A stretch of DNA of 57,789 nt, taken from the NCBI GenBank assembly GCA_017551905.1, contig JAFZKK010000116.1, positions 1 through 57,789 of the forward strand, given 5' to 3'. The position numbers and the translations under genes are program-made. Shown here one piece after another: positions 22,504 to 30,521 of the stretch. A model generated the notes under the pieces. That model saw nothing but the letters and a program-made list of their open reading frames with translations. It ran no database searches and was not told the DNA's origin. Numbering within the stretch: position 1 is the first letter of the stretch; each line of letters starts with the position of its first letter. The stretch is from Salinivirgaceae bacterium. GTDB lineage: Bacteria > Bacteroidota > Bacteroidia > Bacteroidales > SZUA-534.

Positions 22504-23715
22504 TCAACTCTCCTCGTATTTCTCGAACAGGAAATTATTGTACGGATAGCGTTCGGCATGAATGGCCTTCGCTTTGTCGTAAATCATTTTTTTGAATTCT
22601 TCGATATTGAGTTTCTCTTTGGCCGAGATGAAGATGCACGGCAAGTTGTTTTTGGCAATCCACGAGCGTTTCAGTTCGTCGAGCGGAATGTTAGCGCGGG
22701 TTGGCGCAGTCATGTCAAACTCGTCTTGCGGCTCGTAGTGATAGTTGTCAACCTTGTTGAAGACCACGTAGGTTGGTATGCTGTGCGCGCCAATGTCGTG
22801 CAGCGTGTTGTTCACCACATCTATTTGCTCCTCAAAATCGGGGTGCGAAATGTCGACCACATGCAGCAGAATATCGGCTTCGCGCACCTCGTCGAGCGTT
22901 GATTTGAATGATTCAACAAGGTCGTGCGGCAGTTTGCGTATGAACCCGACGGTGTCCGACAACAAGAACGGCAGATTTTCAATCACCACCTTGCGGACAG
23001 TGGTGTCGAGCGTGGCGAACAGCTTGTTTTCGGCAAAAACATCGCTTTTGCTCAGCATGTTCATTATGGTCGATTTGCCGACATTGGTGTAGCCCACAAG
23101 CGCGATGCGCACCATTTGGCCGCGGTTTTTGCGCTGCGTGGCCATTTGTCGGTCAATTTTATCTAACTGTTCTTTCAGATGCGATATTTTGTCGAGGATG
23201 ATTCGGCGGTCGGTCTCTATCTGCGTCTCGCCCGGGCCGCGCATACCGATACCGCCGCGTTGCCGTTCAAGGTGCGTCCACATTCGTGTCAGGCGGGGCA
23301 GAAGATATTGGTATTGAGCAAGTTCAACCTGCACTTTGGCGTGAGCCGTGCGTGCCCGCTGGGCAAAAATATCGAGAATCAGGTTGGTGCGGTCCAAAAC
23401 GCGGGCTTTGAACATTTTTTCGATGTTGCGGAGTTGTGTCGGAGTCAACTCGTCGTCAAAAATCACTAAGTCGATGCTGTTTTCCTCAACAAAAGCGGCC
23501 ACCTCCTGTATTTTTCCGGCACCAAGAAATGTCGCGCCGTTTGGTCGGTCCATTTTCTGCGTGAACCGTTTAACAGCCACGGCGCCGGCGGTGTCGGCCA
23601 GAAAAGCCAACTCGTCAAGGTATTCGTTCACCTTTTCCTCGTTCTGTTCTTGAGTTATAACGCCCACTAAAACAGCCGTTTCTGCAATTCGTTCTCTTGA
23701 TATGCCGTTGTCCAT
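22504..23715 (-). CDS. hflX: GTPase HflX
   Basis: Encodes 403 aa from ATG 23715; an upstream TTG at 23730 would fall on the predicted transcription start and is rejected. The HflX-specific N-terminal domain contains ATFLGAGKIQE and FDDELTPTQLRN, followed by the conserved 'RGGIGMRGPGETQIETDRR' linker. The G domain has G1 GYTNVGKST, G3 DTVGFIRKLP and G4 NKVD. HflX binds the ribosome and splits or rescues stalled 70S particles, for example after heat or antibiotic stress. It is complete and of normal length. Upstream is a TAGCTTTG promoter box. Confidence 0.95.
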   Translation of the reverse strand: MDNGISRERIAETAVLVGVITQEQNEEKVNEYLDELAFLADTAGAVAVKRFTQKMDRPNGATFLGAGKIQEVAAFVEENSIDLVIFDDELTPTQLRNIEKMFKARVLDRTNLILDIFAQRARTAHAKVQVELAQYQYLLPRLTRMWTHLERQRGGIGMRGPGETQIETDRRIILDKISHLKEQLDKIDRQMATQRKNRGQMVRIALVGYTNVGKSTIMNMLSKSDVFAENKLFATLDTTVRKVVIENLPFLLSDTVGFIRKLPHDLVESFKSTLDEVREADILLHVVDISHPDFEEQIDVVNNTLHDIGAHSIPTYVVFNKVDNYHYEPQDEFDMTAPTRANIPLDELKRSWIAKNNLPCIFISAKEKLNIEEFKKMIYDKAKAIHAERYPYNNFLFEKYEES

Positions 23716-23737
23716 ATTGTCAGTAATCAAAATCGTG

Positions 23738-23745
23738 CAAAGCTA
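23738..23745 (-). promoter_or_regulatory. hflX promoter -7 box
   Basis: TAGCTTTG on the minus strand is a perfect match to TAnnTTTG, 23-30 bp upstream of the ATG at 23715. It supports that start over the upstream TTG. Confidence 0.55.
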
Positions 23746-23904
23746 AAAACTTTTTCGGCTGTTCAGTGTCGACAGTAATGGCTGAGAAATCATCCTTCGA
23801 AATAAAAAAATGCCTTAAATGCAATAAATTGCTATATTCGCACGCTTAATTTTGAGCTTTATGTTCAGAATCTACTGATTTAGAAAAACTTAAATATTTT
23901 ATAG

Positions 23905-25023
23905 ATGAAAAATAAACTCGCTTCAGCTCTTTTGGTGTTTACCGTTGCGCTGACTTTCTGTAATTGCGAAAAAAACTCAGACTTATTGGGAAACTGGCGG
24001 ACACTCTCGTCGCTTAACGCCCGCGGACGCGGCGGCGCCACTTGCTTTGTGATAGACGATAAAGCATATATCGTTGGTGGCTCAGGTTATTACAAAACCA
24101 TTGAATATTATAAGGAGACATGGCAGTTCAACCCCGACACACGCTCGTGGACTGAGTATGCGCCTATCGACACCGCCTCGCATATCAAAGGCCGTATGAA
24201 TGGCGCCGGTTTCGCCATCAAGGGAAAAGGCTATTATGGTACCGGCTACGGAAAAGACGCCACTTATTTTAACGACTTTTATGAATTCGACCCCGAAGGA
24301 ACAACAAAAGTTCTGGATGTGAATGGCAAGGTTAAGGAACTTCCGGGTGAATGGACTGTTACCGATTCGTTCCCGGGCGGAAAAGTTACCGCAACAATCA
24401 GTTTCGCACTCAACGACATAGGATATGTAGGCACCGGTTATTCGAAAGAGCTTGGTGCTTCTAACACTTTCTATTCGTACAACCCCGACAATGCCGATGG
24501 CGAAAAATGGTCGGTTGTTGAGAATATCAACGCCGCAAAACGTCAGGGTGGCAGCGTGTTCATCATCGATGGATATGTCTATATTTTTGGCGGAGTCAAC
24601 AACGGAATAGCTGTTGAGGATTTGGAGCGTTTCAATCCGGCCGAGCCTAAAGGCGATTACCGCTGGTTCAAGATTAGCCAGGATTTGTACGATGACTATC
24701 GCCGGAGCGGTGAGCTTCAGCGTCAGCGTGCTGTGGCATTCTCGGTCAACGGACGCGGATATCTATGCTGCGGTTCGGGTTCGGCAGGTGGCGCAAAGAA
24801 CGACACTTGGGAGTATATTCCGTTTGCCGGTTCCGAAGGTCGTGGCAAGTGGATAAAAGTGGCTTCGTTCGAGGGCTCTAACCGCTACAACGCTTGCAGT
24901 TTTGTTGTCAACAATACGGCCTACGTTTTGTGCGGACAGAACGGAACAAGCGAGAGTAGCTATTACGATGATGTCTGGAGCTTTGACCCGACACAGGATT
25001 ACGACGAAAAGAAGTATAAATAA
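23905..25023 (+). CDS. Kelch-repeat lipoprotein 1
   Basis: Encodes 372 aa. The signal peptide ends in 'LTFCNC', so it is a probable lipoprotein. The rest is built of about six Kelch-like blades, each with a GG or G-x-GY turn and a closing 'tW.fnPdt..W' strand: ATCFVIDDKAYIVGG, TWQFNPDTRSWTEY, GAGFAIKGKGYYGTG, GSVFIIDGYVYIFGG. A beta-propeller on the cell surface or in the periplasm is expected, for binding rather than catalysis. A paralogue follows at 25098. A TATATTCG box at 23833-23840 may be its promoter. Confidence 0.82.
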   Translation: MKNKLASALLVFTVALTFCNCEKNSDLLGNWRTLSSLNARGRGGATCFVIDDKAYIVGGSGYYKTIEYYKETWQFNPDTRSWTEYAPIDTASHIKGRMNGAGFAIKGKGYYGTGYGKDATYFNDFYEFDPEGTTKVLDVNGKVKELPGEWTVTDSFPGGKVTATISFALNDIGYVGTGYSKELGASNTFYSYNPDNADGEKWSVVENINAAKRQGGSVFIIDGYVYIFGGVNNGIAVEDLERFNPAEPKGDYRWFKISQDLYDDYRRSGELQRQRAVAFSVNGRGYLCCGSGSAGGAKNDTWEYIPFAGSEGRGKWIKVASFEGSNRYNACSFVVNNTAYVLCGQNGTSESSYYDDVWSFDPTQDYDEKKYK

Positions 25024-25044
25024 TCAGGTTCCCTGAAACAAAAC

Positions 25045-25081
25045 CAAGGGAAATCTGTAAATATGGTTTCCCTTTGTTTTT
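25045..25081 (+). terminator. Hairpin between the two Kelch genes
   Basis: AAGGGAAA (25046-25053) pairs with TTTCCCTT (25067-25074), followed by TGTTTTTT. It could terminate or attenuate read-through from Kelch gene 1 into Kelch gene 2. Confidence 0.65.
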
Positions 25082-25097
25082 TAAAGAAACAAGGCAA

Positions 25098-26156
25098 ATG
25101 AGGAACGCACTACGTTCAATACTTTTGACGGCAGTAACGGCCGTGGCGCTTGTCGGTTGCAACGATGACGAATATCTTGGCAACTGGCTCAAAGTATCGA
25201 CTTTGAACGCCAAAGGCTGTGGCGGTTCGTCTGTTTTCAGCATCGACAACAAGGCCTATCTGGTTGCCGGTTACGGATATTATTACACCGTTAAATATTT
25301 CAACTCAACTTGGGTTTTCGACACTGAAGATTACTCGTGGACCGAAACCGACACTTTGCCCGGTGCGCCCCGCAAAGATGGTGTGGCCTTTACGATAGGT
25401 GGCAAGGGATATTACTGTGGAGGCATTGGTGCCGACGGCTCGTATTTCGGAAACATGTATGAGTTTGACCCTGAAGCTGAAAAAGGCTCAAAGTGGCGCG
25501 AGTTGGAAAACGACCCTTATCCCGATGGGGCGTTCTTTGGCGGAGTAGGCTTTGCCATTGGCGACTGCGGCTATGTGGGCGGCGGAATGAACGATAAAAC
25601 TGGGCCCACGAACAAATATTTCCGTTTCGACCCGTCGAAGCCCGAAGGCTCGCGCTGGACACAGATTGATGAGGAAGGACTTGCGGTGAAACGTTTTGGC
25701 GGCAACTCGTTTGTGATAGGCGACAAGGCTTACATTTTGGGCGGCCGGCACAACGACTACCGCGTGAAACATTTTGAATGCTACAACGCATCGACTGACG
25801 AATGGAAGGTGATAAGCGAAGACATGCTCGAGGATTACAACATCGACATGTTGTTCCGTTACAATGCATCGACATTCTCAATAGGCAACAAAGGCTACAT
25901 AACCTGCGGCGTTAAGTTCACCGGTGAGGTGCTGCGCGACACTTGGGAGTTCACTCCCGATGTCAATAACGGCAAAGGTGCCTGGCAGATGATTGCCAAA
26001 TTTGATGGCGCCAGCCGCTATTGCGCGCCCACAGCCACAATCAACGGTAGCGGATATTTGTTCTGCGGACAGAATGGCGTTGGTTCCACCAATTTTAAAG
26101 ACGATGTTTGGAAATTCAACCCTGACGAGAAGTATAATAGGAGGACATATAGATAA
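25098..26156 (+). CDS. Kelch-repeat lipoprotein 2
   Basis: Encodes 352 aa from ATG 25098; an ATG at 25074 lies inside the terminator and adds non-signal residues. The lipobox is 'LVGC'. The beta-propeller repeats parallel those of gene 1: SSVFSIDNKAYLVAGYG, TWVFDTEDYSWTET, GVAFTIGGKGYYCGG, NSFVIGDKAYILGG. Both proteins open with 'LGNW..(V)STLNA(K/R)G-GG' and end 'DDVW.F(D/N)P', so they are tandem duplicates that have diverged. The stop codon overlaps the next start (TAATG), so cvpA-like translation is coupled to it. Confidence 0.82.
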   Translation: MRNALRSILLTAVTAVALVGCNDDEYLGNWLKVSTLNAKGCGGSSVFSIDNKAYLVAGYGYYYTVKYFNSTWVFDTEDYSWTETDTLPGAPRKDGVAFTIGGKGYYCGGIGADGSYFGNMYEFDPEAEKGSKWRELENDPYPDGAFFGGVGFAIGDCGYVGGGMNDKTGPTNKYFRFDPSKPEGSRWTQIDEEGLAVKRFGGNSFVIGDKAYILGGRHNDYRVKHFECYNASTDEWKVISEDMLEDYNIDMLFRYNASTFSIGNKGYITCGVKFTGEVLRDTWEFTPDVNNGKGAWQMIAKFDGASRYCAPTATINGSGYLFCGQNGVGSTNFKDDVWKFNPDEKYNRRTYR

Positions 26157-26719
26157 TGGCACAGACATTTGATATAATTGTACTTATCTTGCTCGGTATT
26201 TCGGCTGTTATGGGAATATTCAAGGGCTTGATAACCATGCTTACATCGCTCATTGCCATTTTGCTTGGCGCATGGCTCACAATGAAGTTCTCGTACATTA
26301 CAGGCGGATTTCTGCAGGAGCATTTCAACTTCAACGAACAGTATGTCACGGTGGCGTCGTTCGTCATCACTTTTCTGGCGGTTGTGGTGGGCGTTCATTT
26401 GCTTGGCCGCACTGTCAGTAGCCTTGTCAAGGCCATTGCGCTTGGTTGGGCCGATAAGATTCTCGGCTTGGTTTTCAGTGTGTTGCGCAGCGCATTCATA
26501 ATCAGCGCCATTGTGTCGGCGTTGAGCTCTTTTGGACCAACATCGTCGTTGTTCAATGGCGAAATCAAAAACGATAGCAAACTCTACAACAAGATTGCGC
26601 CCATTGCGCCGTTTGTGTTCGAACAACTCAACTTCAATCTTGGCGACCACATCCCGACTGTTCCGTCCATTCCATCGGACCTCGGCGATATTTTGCCAGA
26701 AGACGCAAAAATCTTGTAA
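26156..26719 (+). CDS. CvpA-family membrane protein
   Basis: Encodes 187 aa. Four TM helices and the CvpA pattern are seen: FDIIVLILLGISAVMGIFKG at the N-terminus, then 'SLIAILLGAWLTMKFS', 'LAVVVGVHLLGRTVSSLVKA' and 'GWADKILGLVFSVLRSAFIIS'. CvpA is an inner-membrane protein named from colicin V production and linked to envelope homeostasis. The start ATG overlaps the stop of the upstream Kelch gene by one base. tyrS follows after 35 bp. Confidence 0.88.
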   Translation: MAQTFDIIVLILLGISAVMGIFKGLITMLTSLIAILLGAWLTMKFSYITGGFLQEHFNFNEQYVTVASFVITFLAVVVGVHLLGRTVSSLVKAIALGWADKILGLVFSVLRSAFIISAIVSALSSFGPTSSLFNGEIKNDSKLYNKIAPIAPFVFEQLNFNLGDHIPTVPSIPSDLGDILPEDAKIL

Positions 26720-26754
26720 TATTTCGATAAATCATTTAAAATAAAATAGATACA

Positions 26755-28047
26755 ATGAATTTCATAGAAGAATTGACATGGAGAGGCATGATTCACCAGA
26801 TGATGCCCGGAACCGAAGAATTGCTTGCAAAAGAACAAGTTACAGCATATTTAGGAATCGACCCAACGGCCGACTCTCTGCATATTGGCCACCTTTGCGG
26901 TGTGATGATGCTGCGCCACTTCCAACGCTGCGGTCACAAGCCGTTAGCCTTGATTGGCGGTGCCACAGGTATGATTGGCGACCCGTCGGGCAAGAGCCAA
27001 GAGCGCAACCTGCTCGACGAGGAGACTCTGCGCCACAACGTTGCCTGCATCAAAAAGCAACTGTCGAAATTCCTTGATTTTGACAGCGATGCACCAAACC
27101 GCGCTGAGCTGGTGAACAACTACGACTGGATGAAGGATTTCACCTTCCTCGATTTTGCGCGCGAGGTGGGCAAGCACATCACCGTCAACTATATGATGGC
27201 CAAAGATTCGGTGCAGAAACGTCTGAACGGCGAGGCCCGCGACGGTCTGTCGTTCATCGAGTTCACCTATCAGCTGCTTCAGGGTTACGATTTTCTGTAT
27301 CTTAACGAGCACAAAAACTGCAAGCTGCAGCTTGGCGGCGCCGACCAATGGGGCAACATCACCACCGGTTCGGAACTTATTCGCCGCACCAATGGCAACG
27401 AGTGCTTCGCGCTCACCTGCCCGCTCGTAACCAAAGCCGACGGCGGCAAATTCGGCAAGACCGAGAGCGGCAACGTATGGCTCGACCCTGTCCGTACATC
27501 GCCGTACCAATTCTATCAATTCTGGATTAACACGTCGGATGCCGACGCCGAGAAATACATCAAAATTTTCACCACCCTCTCGAAAGAGGAGGTTGACGAG
27601 CTGGTTGCTGAGCAAGCCAAAGACCCTGGGCTTCGTCCACTGCAAAAGCGTTTGGCAAAGGAAGTTACCATTATGGTTCACTCGGAGGATGACTACAATA
27701 TGGCCGTTGAGGCGTCGGGCATTCTGTTCGGCAAATCGACCAAAGACAGCCTGCTGAAACTCGACGAGCGCACGTTCCTCGATGTGTTTGCCGGCGTGCC
27801 CACATACGAAATCAGCAAAGCCGAGCTTGCCGCTGGCATTGGTATCCTCGACCTTCTGACCGAAAAGGCACCCGTCTTCCCATCGAAAGGCGACTTGCGT
27901 CGCAACATTCAGGGCGGTGGCGTATCGATTGACAAAGAGAAAGTTACCGACCCCAACCTGATTGTAAACGACTCGTTCCTGGTCAATGGCAAATATCTGC
28001 TTGCGCAAAAAGGCAAGAAAGACTACTCGCTGCTGATTGCGAAATAA
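26755..28047 (+). CDS. tyrS: Tyrosyl-tRNA synthetase
   Basis: Encodes 430 aa, full length. Class I signature HIGH is in LHIGHLCGV, and the KMSKS-equivalent loop is KFGKTESG. The tyrosine-binding segments '[13 protein letters not shown]' and '[11 protein letters not shown]' are present. The C-terminal S4-like RNA-binding domain follows ('[10 protein letters not shown]', '[17 protein letters not shown]'). It charges tRNA-Tyr. It is the bacterial TyrS type with a standard C-terminal domain. Confidence 0.96.
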   Translation: MNFIEELTWRGMIHQMMPGTEELLAKEQVTAYLGIDPTADSLHIGHLCGVMMLRHFQRCGHKPLALIGGATGMIGDPSGKSQERNLLDEETLRHNVACIKKQLSKFLDFDSDAPNRAELVNNYDWMKDFTFLDFAREVGKHITVNYMMAKDSVQKRLNGEARDGLSFIEFTYQLLQGYDFLYLNEHKNCKLQLGGADQWGNITTGSELIRRTNGNECFALTCPLVTKADGGKFGKTESGNVWLDPVRTSPYQFYQFWINTSDADAEKYIKIFTTLSKEEVDELVAEQAKDPGLRPLQKRLAKEVTIMVHSEDDYNMAVEASGILFGKSTKDSLLKLDERTFLDVFAGVPTYEISKAELAAGIGILDLLTEKAPVFPSKGDLRRNIQGGGVSIDKEKVTDPNLIVNDSFLVNGKYLLAQKGKKDYSLLIAK

Positions 28048-28054
28048 CTATGTC

Positions 28055-29170
28055 GTGTTTCGTAAGATTCTGAGACATATCATCTTGATTATCAACATCG
28101 GCTTTGTCGTGCTGATGTTGGTGTCAGGATTGGCGCGTTATTTCAATCCGGCAAAATACACGCTGATAGCCATAACTGGTCTCGGTTTCCCGATTCTGCT
28201 TATCATCAATGTCATTTTTACCGCAGGTTGGCTCATTGCGCGGAGGCTCTACTGCCTCATCTCGCTTGTTCCTATTCTGCTGTTTATGTTCCGCCATATC
28301 GATTTTGGTAATGGTGGGCGCAATACTCCAAGCACCGAGAAATTCAGGGTGATGACCTACAACTCGCACGGGACAGGCTATTCGTACTGGCCCAACCACA
28401 AAAAGACAATGGAGGAAATGGTCGATTTCATTCATTCGCGCAGTGCCGATATTGTCTGCATACAGGAGTTTGCCAGCGGAAAAAACGATATGCCGGCCGA
28501 GCGTCTGTTGCAGAAGGAATACGGCTATGCCCATGTGGCTATGGCCGCTCCCAACTGGATGCGCGGTGACATAAGAAACGGCATTGCCACATTCAGCCGC
28601 TTCCCTATAGTGGCCAAGCAAAACATCGAATCGTCGAAAGGCGGAAACACCTTTTTGCTGACCGATGTGCTCATAGGCACCGACACCGTGCGTATTATCA
28701 ACTGTCACTTGCAGTCGAATCGGTTTTCGGTTGGCGAGTATGAGTTTATCGAGGATATGAACTCGTTCAATGCCGGTGTCTACAAGAAAACGGAAATGGA
28801 CCAGAAGCTTGAGGGCGTGCGTAGTGTGCTGGCGCGTATGCGAAAGGCCTACAAATGGCGCGTGAAACAGACCGAGAAACTGACAAAGCTCATCAAGGAG
28901 TCGCCTTACCCAACATTTTTGTGCGGCGATTTTAACGACACTCCGTCGTCGTATGTTTATCGGAAGGTGAGCCGCCGAATGCACGACTCGCACCGGATAG
29001 CCGATTTCGGTTGGCATAACACCTACCGCCGTTTCTGGCCCGGTCTTCGCATCGACTATATAATGTATAACGGCGCTCTCCGCTGTTGCGACCACAATGT
29101 GCCGGCTTACGATGTGTCGGACCATCGCCCCGTTGAAGCGGAGTTTTTCATAGCCAAACCGAAAAACTGA
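28055..29170 (+). CDS. Membrane-anchored endonuclease/exonuclease/phosphatase-family protein
   Basis: About 371 aa. No in-frame ATG is near: GTG at 28055 or TTG at 28037 (overlapping tyrS) are the options, and I choose GTG with low certainty. About three N-terminal TM helices are followed by an EEP domain: VMTYNSHGTG, IVCIQEF (metal-binding Glu), INCHLQSN (His), LCGDFNDTPSS (Asp/Asn), and the closing 'VSDHRPVEAEF' with the catalytic Asp-His. Such proteins are usually phosphodiesterases acting outside the inner membrane; the substrate is not evident. Confidence 0.82.
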   Translation: MFRKILRHIILIINIGFVVLMLVSGLARYFNPAKYTLIAITGLGFPILLIINVIFTAGWLIARRLYCLISLVPILLFMFRHIDFGNGGRNTPSTEKFRVMTYNSHGTGYSYWPNHKKTMEEMVDFIHSRSADIVCIQEFASGKNDMPAERLLQKEYGYAHVAMAAPNWMRGDIRNGIATFSRFPIVAKQNIESSKGGNTFLLTDVLIGTDTVRIINCHLQSNRFSVGEYEFIEDMNSFNAGVYKKTEMDQKLEGVRSVLARMRKAYKWRVKQTEKLTKLIKESPYPTFLCGDFNDTPSSYVYRKVSRRMHDSHRIADFGWHNTYRRFWPGLRIDYIMYNGALRCCDHNVPAYDVSDHRPVEAEFFIAKPKN

Positions 29171-29231
29171 CCGCAGTGACAACAACAAATGCTTTTTTGA
29201 TTATGTTTGTATAATCTTGAACATACAGAGA

Positions 29232-30053
29232 ATGAAACATTTTGCATTGTCGTTATTATTGGCGTTTGTCGTAGGGCAGATGTCGGCACAAACACAAGTG
29301 TCGGACGATAAATACTTTACCGCAGAGGGGCCGTTCTGCATAGGTTCAACTATTAAATTCAAAGTTGACGATAGCAATCGCTTTACTGAATTCTCGTGGA
29401 ATGGCGGCAGTTTTGGCACCGACAGAACATTTGAGACATCCTTCGACGCTGCAGGTGTTTACACTGTAACCCTTTCGGGCAAATTCAACTCACAGAGTTT
29501 CAGCGACGAGATTGATGTCGAAATTTTCAAAAGTCCCGAAATGGCTATCCGAATCGACACCACATCGCAGCGCGTGAAACGTGTGTTTACCGACACCGCC
29601 GAGCACACGTATAAAATATCATCGTACAAATGGTATTTTGGCGATGGCTCAACCGACGCCACGGAGAAAACAACAACTCACAGCTACGCTGCCGCCGGCT
29701 CTTACACGGCTTCGCTCGTACTTACCGATGAGCATAACTGCACCGATTCGGTTTCGGAAACTGTTGTCGTTGAGGGACTTTCGACTATCCCGAATGTCTT
29801 TACTCCAAACGGTGACGGCCAAAACGATTTCTTCTTGATAACCGCCGACAATGGCTCAAAGCTGACACTTGAGATATTCAACCGTTGGGGCTACCGCGTA
29901 TTCCGCCGCACCGGCACCGAGAATATCGTGTGGGACGGCTACAATCCGCAAGGCACTCTTGTGCAGCCTGGCACCTATTATTATGTGATAACAGTTGAGG
30001 AAGGCTCAACCAACTATAATCCGCTAAATGGCTATATCACAGTATTTTATTAA
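29232..30053 (+). CDS. PKD-domain protein with T9SS type-B sorting signal
   Basis: Encodes 273 aa from ATG 29232 (an ATG at 29217 precedes a poorer signal peptide). The signal peptide ends 'MSAQ'. One PKD domain has the 'YKWYFGDGSTDATEKTTTHSY' type of core. The C-terminal ~85 residues are a gliding-motility-associated/CHU_C domain: IPNVFTPNGDGQNDFF, FNRWGYRVFR, WDGYNPQG, PGTYYYVI. This type-B domain targets the protein for type IX secretion to the cell surface. The passenger is very short, so it probably has a structural or adhesive role. Confidence 0.9.
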   Translation: MKHFALSLLLAFVVGQMSAQTQVSDDKYFTAEGPFCIGSTIKFKVDDSNRFTEFSWNGGSFGTDRTFETSFDAAGVYTVTLSGKFNSQSFSDEIDVEIFKSPEMAIRIDTTSQRVKRVFTDTAEHTYKISSYKWYFGDGSTDATEKTTTHSYAAAGSYTASLVLTDEHNCTDSVSETVVVEGLSTIPNVFTPNGDGQNDFFLITADNGSKLTLEIFNRWGYRVFRRTGTENIVWDGYNPQGTLVQPGTYYYVITVEEGSTNYNPLNGYITVFY

Positions 30054-30093
30054 TCGAAATAAACAGTCATCTACTATAAAAACCTAACAAAAA

Positions 30094-30468
30094 ATGGCAC
30101 CATTAATTTTTTCGCCAACCGAGGACACTCCGGAGATATCTTTCGATTCAACAACAGGCAAAATGCTGATAGGCGGCACCTCAATCCCTGAGAACGCCCG
30201 CAAATTCTACGATAATATAATCGAGTGGATTGGCGAATATGTCAAGTCGCCGAGCGCTAACACTTCTATCGACTTCAAACTCAAATACTTCAATACAGCT
30301 TCAACCAAATATCTTTTCGATATTATGGTGCTGTTGAAAGAGATTATGAAGGCCGGAAACACGCTGGTTATCAACTGGTTTTATCAGGAAGACGACGAGG
30401 ATATGTACGAAGCCGGCATGGGTTTCTCAAAAATGCTTCGCTACCCGTTCAATTTTGTTAAATATTAA
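30094..30468 (+). CDS. SiaC-like DUF1987 regulatory phosphoprotein
   Basis: Encodes 124 aa. It matches DUF1987/SiaC throughout: SPTEDTPEISFD, the 'G(T)SIPENA(R)KFY' segment, IDFKLKYFNTASTKYLFDI, and 'WFYQEDDEDMYEAGMGFS'. In characterised systems SiaC is phosphorylated on a Thr/Ser in the equivalent of the NTASTK loop, and it controls a diguanylate cyclase or chemotaxis-type partner with the SiaA phosphatase and SiaB kinase. No siaA, siaB or cyclase gene lies nearby, so its partners must be elsewhere or different. Confidence 0.88.
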   Translation: MAPLIFSPTEDTPEISFDSTTGKMLIGGTSIPENARKFYDNIIEWIGEYVKSPSANTSIDFKLKYFNTASTKYLFDIMVLLKEIMKAGNTLVINWFYQEDDEDMYEAGMGFSKMLRYPFNFVKY

Positions 30469-30481
30469 AAACTGATTGGCG

Positions 30482-30521
30482 GAATAACTGAATGGATTGA
30501 AGGAGCTTCAATCTGTTATTC
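30482..30521. terminator. Convergent bidirectional terminator
   Basis: GATTGAAG (30495-30502) pairs with CTTCAATC (30506-30513), extended by GAATAAC (30482-30488) / GTTATTC (30515-30521). It sits between the convergent siaC-like and M14 peptidase genes and overlaps the latter's stop codon. Confidence 0.6.
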
